From: Micromonospora chaiyaphumensis
GTDB taxonomy: Bacteria; Actinomycetota; Actinomycetes; Mycobacteriales; Micromonosporaceae
Assembly: GCF_900091435.1 (NCBI RefSeq)
Contig: NZ_FMCS01000004.1
Coordinates: forward strand, 496,001 to 560,000
Length of the DNA stretch: 64,000 nt
Direction of reading: 5' to 3'
Under the pieces are notes generated by a model. That model worked only from the letters and a program-made list of their open reading frames with translations. It searched no databases and was not told the origin of the DNA. The translations under genes were made by a program, and so were the position numbers. Of the stretch, positions 25,755 through 33,721 are shown one piece after another (the stretch's first letter is position 1; the number at the start of each line of letters is the position of its first letter).

Positions 25755-26441
25755 TCAGGCGGCCTTGTGCAGCCGCACCTCCAGCCCGATCAGCCCGTCC
25801 CGGTCCACCTCGGCGCCACCGAAGGCGCTCTCCGCGGCGAGCCGGGCGAAGGCGTCGCCGGTGACCGCCCGCCGCCGCAGCATCCGCAGCGCCGAGCGGG
25901 TCCAGAACGCGTCCAGCCCACCCAGCCCCATCCGGGCCACCTCCCGCTCGATGTCCGCCGGCGCGACGTCGGCGCGCAGGTCGTGGATCACCGCCCGGCC
26001 GCCCGGCCGGAGCACCCGGTGCAGTTCGTCCAGCGCCCGCACGGGACGGACGAAGTTCTTGAACGCGGCCTGGCAGACCACCAGGTCGAACGAATCCGCC
26101 GGGAACGGCAGCTCGTGCACATCGCCCTGACGGAAGGCCACCTCGACCCCGGCGCGCCGGGCCGCCTCCCCCGCCAGTTCGACGAACGTGTGACTGACGT
26201 CCAGCCCGGTGATCCGGTAGGCCCCCAGCCGGGCCAGCTCGATCGCCAGGAAGCCGGGGCCGGGCGCCACCTCCAGCACGGCCGCCCCGGCGGGCAGCCC
26301 CTCGGCCAGCCGGGCGGCCTGCCGCCGGTACTCGGCCAGTTGCGCGGCGGAGCCGCGGTTCCGGGCGTACCAGCGGGCGGTCCGCCCCTCCATCTCGGGC
26401 AGCAGCTTGCGCTTGGGCGCGTGCAGGTCCTTCGTGCTCAT
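25755..26441 (-). CDS. Class I SAM-dependent methyltransferase
   Basis: The protein has 228 residues. AVLEVAPGPGFLAIELAR is the SAM-binding loop (motif I), TGLDVSHTF motif II, and RQGDVHELPFPADSFDLVVCQAAFKNF the ubiE-like motif III region. ELHRVLRPGGRAVIHDL is the post-III strand. It belongs to the UbiE/COQ5-like small-molecule methyltransferases. The N-terminal 45 residues (EMEGRTARWYARNRG) are typical of a subgroup often paired with PadR regulators. A GGAGGAAGAG site precedes the ATG. The padR gene lies just upstream on the same strand and may regulate it. Confidence 0.88.
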   Translation of the reverse strand: MSTKDLHAPKRKLLPEMEGRTARWYARNRGSAAQLAEYRRQAARLAEGLPAGAAVLEVAPGPGFLAIELARLGAYRITGLDVSHTFVELAGEAARRAGVEVAFRQGDVHELPFPADSFDLVVCQAAFKNFVRPVRALDELHRVLRPGGRAVIHDLRADVAPADIEREVARMGLGGLDAFWTRSALRMLRRRAVTGDAFARLAAESAFGGAEVDRDGLIGLEVRLHKAA

Positions 26442-26605
26442 CTCTTCCTCCGGTCTCGGATCGTGTGGGCACGAACCGGCCCGGCGACGGGAGCCCGGTT
26501 ATCGTTGCGGTTGCCACCTTGCGGCCGGGTTGCCGTTCCCGCGGTCTCGGTTCGCAGGTCAGGACCCCGGCGGCGGTGTTCCCGCACCCCCGCCGGGGTC
26601 CGCTG

Positions 26606-27337
26606 TCAGTGCGGCTCGGTCCCCCTTTCCGCCAGGGCCGCCGGGTCTCTGTGTGGCTCGGCCCCCCTCTCGGCCAGGGCCGCCGGGTCTCTGTGTGGCT
26701 CGGCCCCCCTCTCGGCCAGGGCCGCCCATTCGGGTGGCACCGCGCCGGTCTCGTGCCAGGCCCGCCACTCGGCCAGCCCCGGCAGCGCACCGGTGGTCAG
26801 CTCGTCGAGCAGGCCGCGCACCCAGGTCGCCTCGGCCTCCCGGACGGCCAGGTCGTATTCGGCCTCGATGAGGAAGATCCGGGGCACCTCGCGGGCGTGC
26901 CCGGCCAGCGCCGCCCGCTGCGCGGCGAGCTGGCCCTTCAGCCGGTCGAGGCGCTGCCGCAGCAGGTCGAGCGCCTCGTCGGGCGCGAGGACGCCGAGCA
27001 CCGAGAGGCCCGCCTCGAACCGGGGTTGCTCCCGCTCCGGGACGGCGACGAGCTCCCGCGTCCAGTCGACCAGCTCCGCGTGCCCCGCCTCGGTGAGCCG
27101 GTAGACGGTGCGTTCCGGGCGCCGTCCCTGACGGGCGCTCTCCACCGCCGCGACGAGGCCGTGCCGCTCCAGGTTCGCCACCACCGTGTAGAGCGAACCC
27201 CACTTGATCGGCATGTCCTGGTCCTTGCCGCGGGCGCGCAGCACGGCGGCGATCTCGTAGGGGTGGCGGGGCCGCTCGACCAGGGCCGCGAGCACGGCGA
27301 GGGCCAGCAGGTTCCCGACCCGGCGTCGCTTCGCCAC
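26606..27337 (-). CDS. PadR-family regulator with long C-terminal domain and tandem-repeat tail
   Basis: The 243 residues hold an N-terminal winged helix (LALAVLAALVERPRHPYEIAAVL, KWGSLYTVVANLERHGLV, TVYRLTEAG) and a PadR-C alpha-helical dimerisation domain (about 95-190). The last 45 residues are nearly three copies of the 14-mer AALAERGAEPHRDP, which runs to the stop codon and looks disordered. The GTG start follows GAGGAGG by five bases. A palindrome overlapping the predicted -10 suggests autorepression. The methyltransferase gene downstream is 164 bases away and may be the co-regulated target. Confidence 0.9.
   Translation of the reverse strand: MAKRRRVGNLLALAVLAALVERPRHPYEIAAVLRARGKDQDMPIKWGSLYTVVANLERHGLVAAVESARQGRRPERTVYRLTEAGHAELVDWTRELVAVPEREQPRFEAGLSVLGVLAPDEALDLLRQRLDRLKGQLAAQRAALAGHAREVPRIFLIEAEYDLAVREAEATWVRGLLDELTTGALPGLAEWRAWHETGAVPPEWAALAERGAEPHRDPAALAERGAEPHRDPAALAERGTEPH
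26609..26724. repeat. 42-bp in-frame tandem repeat (2.75 copies)
   Basis: Units begin at 26609, 26651 and 26693. The second and third are identical over their shared length and the first diverges by a few bases. The array encodes the extreme C-terminus of the PadR protein, ending at its stop codon. The identity of copies points to recent slippage or unequal exchange. Confidence 0.9.
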
Positions 27338-27358
27338 CGCCGCCTCCTCGTCCCCGAT

Positions 27359-27374
27359 TACTCGTAGACGAGTA
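27359..27374. promoter_or_regulatory. PadR operator overlapping its own -10 element
   Basis: TACTCGT-AG-ACGAGTA is a perfect 7-bp dyad with a 2-bp centre, the size and AT-flanked form of PadR operators. On the minus strand the site overlaps TATACT, a good -10 for the padR gene whose start lies about 35 bases further on. Binding would block transcription initiation. Confidence 0.6.
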
Positions 27375-27512
27375 TACGGCCGAGGGTCGCGCTGGCAAGG
27401 CATTCGTCTGTTTCGACGCCTGTCATCAACACGCCGCCCGGGACATCGCCTCCGGCTCCCCTGCCGATCGAAAATCATCGACATCTAGCCCCACACCCCC
27501 GGGGAGGTAACC

Positions 27513-28052
27513 GTGTCCCGACGTCTCACCACCCTGCTCGCCGCCGGCACGATCGCCCTGCTCACCGCCGTCGGCGTGGCCACCCCCGCCGCCGCCGCGG
27601 TGAGCACCGAACAGAAGCTCGCCGTGCTCTCCAGCTGGACCCAGACCAGTGCCAGCAGCTACACCGCCTGGAACTCCGCCCGCCTGAACCGGGCTCCCTG
27701 GACCGAGTACAACTTCGACTGGTCGACCGACTACTGCTCGTCCAGCCCGGACAACCCGCTCGGCTTCAACTTCAGCCTCTCCTGCTACCGGCACGACTTC
27801 GGCTACCGCAACCACAAGGCGATGGGCATCTTCCCGGCCAACAAGTCCCGCCTGGACAGCGCGTTCTACGCGGACCTGAAGCGGGTCTGCGCCACCTACA
27901 ACACGGTCGTGCGACCCGCCTGCTACAGCCTCGCCTGGACCTACTACCAGGCGGTCAGCGTCTTCGGCTCGGTTGCCGCCGTGCAACAGGCCGACCTGGA
28001 CCGCGCCGCCCGGATGAAGGCCCAGGCCGAACGCACCGCCGCCCGCCACTGA
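27513..28052 (+). CDS. Secreted prokaryotic phospholipase A2
   Basis: This 179-residue protein has a Sec signal peptide (about 1-28, AAAA cut region). The mature domain has DYCSSSPDNPLGFNF and SCYRHDFGYRN, the catalytic H94-D95 and disulfide pattern of the bacterial/fungal PLA2 family exemplified by Streptomyces violaceoruber PLA2. Four cysteines allow two disulfides. It should hydrolyse the sn-2 ester of phospholipids in a calcium-dependent way outside the cell. The C-terminus adds a short basic Ala-rich helix. GGGGAGGTAACC precedes the GTG. It is monocistronic. Confidence 0.93.
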   Translation: MSRRLTTLLAAGTIALLTAVGVATPAAAAVSTEQKLAVLSSWTQTSASSYTAWNSARLNRAPWTEYNFDWSTDYCSSSPDNPLGFNFSLSCYRHDFGYRNHKAMGIFPANKSRLDSAFYADLKRVCATYNTVVRPACYSLAWTYYQAVSVFGSVAAVQQADLDRAARMKAQAERTAARH

Positions 28053-28068
28053 CCCCTGACCCCGCGTC

Positions 28069-28122
28069 GATCAAGAGGTTCGCGTCACCGGAGGAGCGGA
28101 TCACGACGCGAACCTCTTGGTC
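28069..28122. repeat. Intergenic palindromic element, copy B (GATCAAGAGGTT family)
   Basis: An 18-bp inverted repeat (GATCAAGAGGTTCGCGTC, one mismatch) has an 18-base loop. As in copy A at 15293, the right arm runs into the stop codon of the leftward gene, and the left flank and loop share GTCGATCA, GAGGTT, CACC and AGGAG in the same order. It may double as a terminator between the convergent genes. Confidence 0.7.
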
Positions 28123-30919
28123 AGCTCGCCGTGGAGCGGCGCGGGGCGGGGGCCGTGAAGCGGGGGGAATCGGGGGTCTTCAGGTCGGGATGGCTCAGGT
28201 TCAGAGCCAGGGTGGCGGCCTCCTCCAGGCGGAGGGCCGCGCCGGTGGTGTAGGCGGTGTCGAACGCGGCGTCGCCGAGGGCCCGGCGCAGGTCCGCCTG
28301 GCGGGCCAGCCAGTAGGGGCCGTAGATGCCCGGGGTGGCGCGCAGGCTCGCCCGGGTCGCCTGGGCCGCGCCGAAGAGCCGGGCCGCCGTCACCGGCTCG
28401 CCGTCCAGGGCGCAGCGCACCGCGATGGCGTTCACCGTGTCGCACGCCCGGCCCAGGTAGCCGTGGCTCATCCGGGAGCGGAGCGCCACCAGCAGGTGCT
28501 CGTGCGCGGCCACCAGGTCGCCCCGGGCCAGCGCCACCAGGCCGAGCAGCATGTCCACCGAGCGCCGGCCCCGCTCGACCGGGCGGGCCGCCTCCACCGG
28601 GCGGGCCGCGCCGAGCACCTCGGCCGCCTCGTCCAGCGCGCCCCGGCGCCACAGCAGCTCGGCGAGGTTGTAGACGGCGAGCAGGGCGTCGGAGACCACG
28701 TCCTGGGCGTACGCCCAGTCGATGACCTCGCGGCAGACCCGTTCCGCCTCGACGAACTGTCCCATGTCGACCAGCGGCGCGGCCCGGCCCGCCAGCACCC
28801 GGGCGAGCAGTCCCAGGTCGCCGGCCTGCCGGGCGGCCGCCTCGGCCCGCTGCGAGTAGCGCAGCTCCTCGGCGAACTCGCCGTCCGCACCGGCGTGCAA
28901 CGAGTGCATGTGGTACGCCGCCGCCAGTTCCGCCTCCGGGATCGCCTCCCCGGTCTCGGCGATCCGCCCGTACAGCCGGAACAGCCAGAGCCGCCCCTCC
29001 CGGGCCAGGCCGCGCTCCCGCCACCACTGGTCGAGCCCGCCGGCCAGCCGCAGCCCGGACCGGGCGCTGCCGCCGGTGGCGCACCAGCGCAGCGCGGCCC
29101 GCAGCTCCCCGGCGAGCGGGTCGAGCGCGTACAGGGAGAGGGTCACCGGGCGGCCGTCCGGGCCCAGGTGGGCGCGCTCCAGGGCGTGCCGGGACCAGGC
29201 GACGTGCCGGTCCCGGGCGGTCTGCTCCTCGCCCGCCTCGATGAGCCGCCGGGCCGCGTACGCCCGGATCGGGTCCAGCATCCGGTAGGTGCTGCCCGAG
29301 GCGTGCGGCTCGGCCAGCACCATCGACTTGTCCACGAGCACCGACAGCGGGTCGAGCGGGTCGTCGTCGAGCAGCCACTGCACGGTCGGCAGGTCCACCG
29401 GGCCCGCGAAGACGGCCAGCCAGCGCAACAGCCGGGCCGAGCGGGCGCCCAGCGTCCGGTACGACCAGGTCACCGTGGCCTGCATGGTCAGGTGCCGCTC
29501 GTTCGCCGAGCGCTGCACCGCCCGGCTGGCCGGGGTGGCCGGAGCGGCCCCGGTCGCGGCGGCCACCAGGTCGACCGTGTCCTGCTGGTTGCCGGTCCAG
29601 CCGGCCTCCACGGCGGGCGGCTCCAGCTCCTCCCGCCCGGCGTCCAGCGTGCCCAGCATGTCGTCGAGGCGCTCGGCGAGCTGCCCGGCCGAGAGCACCC
29701 GCAGCCGCGCGGCCGCCAGCTCGATGGCCAGCGGCAGCCCGTCCAGCCGGCGGACCACCCGGCGCAGGTCGGCCTGCTCGGCGGGCTCCGGCGCCCGGCC
29801 GCCCCGGGCCGCCGTGGTGCGGTCCAGCAGCAGCGCCACCGCGTCGCTCGCCCCGCCGTCCGGGCCCGGGTCCACCGACAGCGGCGGGATCCGCCACACC
29901 ACCTCACCGGGCACGCCGAACGACTCGCGGCTGGTGGCGAGCACCCGCACGCCTCGGCCACCGGTCAGCAGCCGGGAGATCACCTCGGCCGAGGCGGCCG
30001 GCTGGGCGTCGCAGGTGTCCAGCACGATCAGCATCCGCCGGGCCGCCGCGTACTCGACAAGGGTGTCCACCATGGGGCGGCCCGGCTCCGGGCGCAGCCC
30101 GAGCACGGCGGCGATCTCGAACGCGACCAGCCCCGGGTCGGTGACGGCCGCGACGTCGACGAACCACACCCCGTCCGGGTACGCCTCGACCACCCCGGAG
30201 GCCAGCTCCACGGCCAGCCGGGTCTTGCCGGCCCCGCCCGCGCCCAGCACGGTCACCAGCCGGTACGCCTCGACCAGCCGCCGCAGCTCGGCCCGTTCGG
30301 CCTCGCGGCCGACGAACGAGGTGACCTGGGTGGGCAGGTTGTGCGCCACCGCGTCGGCGGTACGCGGCCGCGGGAAGCTCCGCTCCAGACCGGGCGCGAC
30401 GAGCTGGAACAGCCGTTCCCGGTCGTCGAAGCCGCGCAGCCGGTGCAGCCCGAGGTCCAACAGGGACGCTCCGTCGGGCAGCGGATCGGCGTGCCGAGCG
30501 GTCGCGGCCGAGCAGAGCACCTGTCCACCGTGGGCGGCGGCGGCCACCCGGGCGGCCCGGTGCACCTCGGGGCTGGCGTACTCGCCGTCGCGGGGTTCGG
30601 CGTAGCCGGTGTGCAGCCCCATCCGCACCCGCGGCGCGGCCTCCGGAGTGGGCCAGTCGTGGCCGGCCAGCGCGCGTTGCGCGGTGAGGCAGGCGTGCAT
30701 GGCCGCGGCCGCGTCCGGGAAGGCGAGGAAGAACGAGTCGCCCTCGGTCAACAGCTCCGCCCCGTCGGTGCCGGCCAGCGTGTGGCGCAGCAACCGGCGG
30801 TGTTCCCGCAGCACCGGGCGGTAGCCCGGACCGAGCAGCTGGGCCAGTCGCGTGGAGCCCTCGATGTCGGTGAAGACGAAGGTCACCCATCCGCTCGGGA
30901 GGTGGATCCGTGGCGACAT
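28121..30919 (-). CDS. Nucleotide-cyclase-domain/NB-ARC ATPase regulator with TPR-like repeats
   Basis: This is a 932-residue cytosolic protein. Residues 10-190 form a class III cyclase homology domain (VTFVFTDIEGSTRL with metal Asp D18, second Asp D61 in TEGDSFFLAF). The purine-specifying Lys and transition-state Asn positions are changed, so catalysis is doubtful. An STAND-type ATPase follows from about 200 (Walker A GAGGAGKTRLA, LIVLDTC Walker B, RVLATSRESF sensor). From about 620 to the end come helical TPR-like repeats. There is no C-terminal LuxR helix-turn-helix, unlike many relatives. It probably senses ligand or protein partners through ATPase-driven assembly. Confidence 0.88.
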   Translation of the reverse strand: MSPRIHLPSGWVTFVFTDIEGSTRLAQLLGPGYRPVLREHRRLLRHTLAGTDGAELLTEGDSFFLAFPDAAAAMHACLTAQRALAGHDWPTPEAAPRVRMGLHTGYAEPRDGEYASPEVHRAARVAAAAHGGQVLCSAATARHADPLPDGASLLDLGLHRLRGFDDRERLFQLVAPGLERSFPRPRTADAVAHNLPTQVTSFVGREAERAELRRLVEAYRLVTVLGAGGAGKTRLAVELASGVVEAYPDGVWFVDVAAVTDPGLVAFEIAAVLGLRPEPGRPMVDTLVEYAAARRMLIVLDTCDAQPAASAEVISRLLTGGRGVRVLATSRESFGVPGEVVWRIPPLSVDPGPDGGASDAVALLLDRTTAARGGRAPEPAEQADLRRVVRRLDGLPLAIELAAARLRVLSAGQLAERLDDMLGTLDAGREELEPPAVEAGWTGNQQDTVDLVAAATGAAPATPASRAVQRSANERHLTMQATVTWSYRTLGARSARLLRWLAVFAGPVDLPTVQWLLDDDPLDPLSVLVDKSMVLAEPHASGSTYRMLDPIRAYAARRLIEAGEEQTARDRHVAWSRHALERAHLGPDGRPVTLSLYALDPLAGELRAALRWCATGGSARSGLRLAGGLDQWWRERGLAREGRLWLFRLYGRIAETGEAIPEAELAAAYHMHSLHAGADGEFAEELRYSQRAEAAARQAGDLGLLARVLAGRAAPLVDMGQFVEAERVCREVIDWAYAQDVVSDALLAVYNLAELLWRRGALDEAAEVLGAARPVEAARPVERGRRSVDMLLGLVALARGDLVAAHEHLLVALRSRMSHGYLGRACDTVNAIAVRCALDGEPVTAARLFGAAQATRASLRATPGIYGPYWLARQADLRRALGDAAFDTAYTTGAALRLEEAATLALNLSHPDLKTPDSPRFTAPAPRRSTAS

Positions 30920-31075
30920 GCGTGGAACCTCCGCCCCGTGACGTCGGCTTCATGCTGCCCTATGGTCACGCGGTCACGCATCGTGAGAACGGCCGGGCAG
31001 ATTCCGACTCAAGGTGCCAAAGGATCACACGGGCGGCAAGCCGGATCGACCGGCGGGCCGAGGGCGGATGGGCGG

Positions 31076-31297
31076 TCAGCAGCCGCAGGCGCCGCCGCAG
31101 CAGCCGCCGCCGGCCGGGGCGGACGCCCCGCCGACCGGGCCGGACCCGCCCCGGCCGGTGACCGCGACGGTGGAGAGCAGCTTCACGGTGTCGGCGTGTC
31201 CCTGCGGGCAGGAGGCCGGCTGACCGGCCTCGGCCATCGGGCGGTTGACCTCGAAGGTGTCGCCGCAGGCGCGGCAGCGGAAGTCGTAGCGGGGCAT
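31076..31297 (-). CDS. FmdB-family zinc-ribbon protein
   Basis: The protein has 73 residues. MPRYDFRCRACGDTFEVNRP is the standard FmdB start, with a CxxC zinc knuckle and a second CPQGH site. It ends in a Gly/Cys-rich tail (GGGCCGGACGC) also typical of the family. FmdB-like proteins are putative regulators or metal-binding proteins of unknown precise role; in Actinobacteria they often sit near mscL or transglycosylase genes. It is divergent from the transglycosylase gene. Confidence 0.88.
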   Translation of the reverse strand: MPRYDFRCRACGDTFEVNRPMAEAGQPASCPQGHADTVKLLSTVAVTGRGGSGPVGGASAPAGGGCCGGACGC

Positions 31298-31341
31298 GCC
31301 GACAGCGTACGGCCGGACCTGACGTCCCGGCAGTCATGGGT

Positions 31342-31347
31342 GATACT
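31342..31347 (+). promoter_or_regulatory. Putative -10 (GATACT) for the transglycosylase gene
   Basis: The hexamer lies exactly six bases before the GTG at 31354. This matches the leaderless arrangement seen elsewhere in the window and is the main reason for preferring that start over an ATG six codons earlier. Confidence 0.35.
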
Positions 31348-31353
31348 CGACGG

Positions 31354-32538
31354 GTGGTGGACGGCGAGCAGCGATCGACGGTTCGACCCCTGCGACCGGC
31401 CGCGCCGCCCGACGGCACCGGCCCCGTCCCCCGCCCGCGCCGCGACACGACCGGCCCGAAGGTTGAACCGACCGACTCGACGGCAAAGCCGGCTGCCTCG
31501 AAGGTGGAGCCGGCCGACCCGGCGCCGGGCGACGCGAAGACGGAGCCGGCCGACACAAGGCTAGAGCCGGCCGGTCGGCGGCGGCGGGCGCCGTTCGCGC
31601 ACGCGGTGCGGATTCCACCGCGGCAGCTCGCCGCCGGCGCGGCCCGGGCCACCCGCGCCTGGTCGCGCCGTCCCAGTGGGCGCACCACCCTGCCCGGCCT
31701 CTTCCTGCTCGCCCTGGTCGCGGCCACGGCCGCGGCCGGCGCGCTGCTGGTGCCCGCGGCGGTCCGCAAGCCGCAGCCCGTGGCCGTCGACGCCGCCACG
31801 AGCGCCCCGGTCCAGGGCGTACCCCAGGCCGGTGTGGTGCCCGGAGCGACCGGCGGGCCGCTGGATCCCGGCGCGACCGGGCTGCCCGGCACCGTCGGCC
31901 CGACCGCCACGGCCACGCCCGTCGGCACGCCGACCGGGCCGGTCGCCGGCCCGGTGGTCGTCGGGCGTCCGGCCGACGCGCTGGCCGGCTGGGCGCAGAA
32001 GGTCAGCGCGACCACCCGCATCCCGGCCGTCGCCCTGCAGGCGTACGGCTACGCCGAGCTGGTCCTGGCCCAGACCAACCGCAGCTGCCAGCTGAGCTGG
32101 ACCACGCTGGCCGCGATCGGCTACGTCGAGTCCCGCCACGGGTCGTACAACAACTCGATCCTGCGGCCCGACGGTGTCGCCGCGCCGGAGATCCTCGGCG
32201 CCCCGCTGGACGGGCAGGGCGGCCGCTCCCGGATCCTCGACACCGACCAGGGGCAGCTCGACCACGACCCGGTCTACGACAAGGCGCTCGGCCCGATGCA
32301 GTTCATCCCGAGCACCTGGCAGCAGATCGGCGCGGACGCCGACAACGACGGCGTCAAGAACCCCCACGACATCGACGACGCGGCGCTGGCCGCCGGCCGC
32401 TACCTGTGCCAGGGCGGCCGGAACATGACCATCGCGGGCGACTGGTGGGGCGCCATCCTCTCCTACAACGATGTACGCCGTTACGCACAGGACGTCTTCG
32501 ACAAGGCCGACGAATACGGACGCCTGAGCGGTACGTGA
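31354..32538 (+). CDS. Membrane-anchored lytic transglycosylase-like protein
   Basis: The 394 residues begin with a long charged, Pro/Glu-rich cytosolic region (1-90) with repeats of the type KxEPADxxxEPA. One membrane helix (about 112-135) and a Thr/Pro/Gly linker follow. The C-terminal SLT-type muramidase domain has AIGYVESRHGSYNNS, whose Glu is the catalytic acid, plus LGPMQFIPSTWQ, the family's GLMQ-like motif. It should cleave peptidoglycan outside the membrane. An ATG six codons upstream is an alternative start. Expressed alone. Confidence 0.9.
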   Translation: MVDGEQRSTVRPLRPAAPPDGTGPVPRPRRDTTGPKVEPTDSTAKPAASKVEPADPAPGDAKTEPADTRLEPAGRRRRAPFAHAVRIPPRQLAAGAARATRAWSRRPSGRTTLPGLFLLALVAATAAAGALLVPAAVRKPQPVAVDAATSAPVQGVPQAGVVPGATGGPLDPGATGLPGTVGPTATATPVGTPTGPVAGPVVVGRPADALAGWAQKVSATTRIPAVALQAYGYAELVLAQTNRSCQLSWTTLAAIGYVESRHGSYNNSILRPDGVAAPEILGAPLDGQGGRSRILDTDQGQLDHDPVYDKALGPMQFIPSTWQQIGADADNDGVKNPHDIDDAALAAGRYLCQGGRNMTIAGDWWGAILSYNDVRRYAQDVFDKADEYGRLSGT

Positions 32539-32607
32539 CGTGACCGGTTGCATACATTCGCGGACTTGACCCTTCCCCCGGGCTGCCGTTGACGGCAAGC
32601 TAGACGG

Positions 32608-33627
32608 GTGATGGTGCGCGAGTGGGACCCTCGGACCGCGTCGTCCGCCGAGATCGCGTCGCTGCTGGACACGCTCAACGCGGTGCTGGCGGCCGACCTC
32701 CCGCAGGATCCGCCCTGGCGGGAAAGCTCCCTGCGGGAATACCTCTCCGAGGTCATGCCGGGTGAGCGCCGGATCTCCTGGGTCGCCCAGGCCGATCCCG
32801 CCCCGGACGGCACACCGGGCCCGATCCTCGGCCACGTGAACGTGCTGCTGCTCGGCGGCATCGGCGTGCTGGAGGTGCTGGTGCACCCGACGGCCCGGCG
32901 CGGCCGGCTCGGCCGCGAGCTGGTCCGGGTGGCCGCCCGCCGGGTCTGGGACGAGGGCTTCCAGTCGATCGGCGTGGAGGTCGTCGGCGACACCCCGGCC
33001 GTGGCGTTCTACGAGGCGCTCGGCTTCACCAGGGAATACGTCGAGACCCGCAGCGTGCTCGACCTGGGTGCCATGGAGTGGCCGGTGCTGGCCGAGATGG
33101 CCACCGAGGTGGGCGCCGGCTACCACGTCGAGTTCTGCCCGGGCGGGCCGCCGGACGACCTCATCGAGGCGTACGCGCGGGCCAAGGCCGAGGTGCGCGA
33201 CGTCGACGACGGCGAGCTGCGGCCCAGCTCCTACGACCCGCAGCGGCTGCGGGACAGCCTCGACACGCTGCACCGGCGCGGCATGAAGCCGTACATCGTG
33301 CTGGCCCTGCACGAGCAGACCGGCGAGGTGGCCGGGCTGACCGAGGTGGTCGTGCCGGCACAGCACCCGACCCGGGCCGACCAGTACGACACCATCGTGG
33401 TCCGCGACCACCGGGGCTACGGCATCGACCGGGCCATCAAGGCCCGGATGCTGCTGGAGCTGCGCTCCGCCGAGCCCGAGCTGGCCGAGGTGCAGACCTG
33501 GAACGCGCAGGCCAACGAGGCGATGCTGAAGGTCAACGCGGAGCTGGGCTACCGTCCCGACCGAGACTGGTGCGAATACAGCGTCGACGTGGCCGAGCTG
33601 GTGCACCGGCTCGACAGCCAGCGCTGA
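32608..33627 (+). CDS. Two-domain GNAT acetyltransferase
   Basis: The 339 residues contain tandem GNAT folds. The first has LGHVNVLLLGGIGVLEVLVHP and RRGRLGRELVRVAARR, the acetyl-CoA pyrophosphate loop. The second has VAGLTEVVVPAQHP and RDHRGYGIDRAIKARML, with the terminal NAEMLKVN-like helix seen as ANEAMLKVNAELGY. Such double-GNAT proteins are common in Actinobacteria, related to mycothiol synthase in architecture, but this one lacks evidence for that substrate. GTG, ATG and GTG codons lie in a row at the start; no Shine-Dalgarno is seen, so any may be used. Confidence 0.85.
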   Translation: MMVREWDPRTASSAEIASLLDTLNAVLAADLPQDPPWRESSLREYLSEVMPGERRISWVAQADPAPDGTPGPILGHVNVLLLGGIGVLEVLVHPTARRGRLGRELVRVAARRVWDEGFQSIGVEVVGDTPAVAFYEALGFTREYVETRSVLDLGAMEWPVLAEMATEVGAGYHVEFCPGGPPDDLIEAYARAKAEVRDVDDGELRPSSYDPQRLRDSLDTLHRRGMKPYIVLALHEQTGEVAGLTEVVVPAQHPTRADQYDTIVVRDHRGYGIDRAIKARMLLELRSAEPELAEVQTWNAQANEAMLKVNAELGYRPDRDWCEYSVDVAELVHRLDSQR

Positions 33628-33721
33628 CAGATATTCATCAAACGGCTGCCCGGGGGATGGACGGCGGACCGGAACGCCACTTAACGTGCGTTAGTTCCTG
33701 TCCACCCATCGTGGAGGCTCC

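Noticed and set aside
28190..31564. A 1124-codon open frame on the plus strand opposite the cyclase/ATPase gene
   Set aside because: It is compositionally repetitive (Gly, Arg, Val, Gln), spans three real genes and has no ribosome site.
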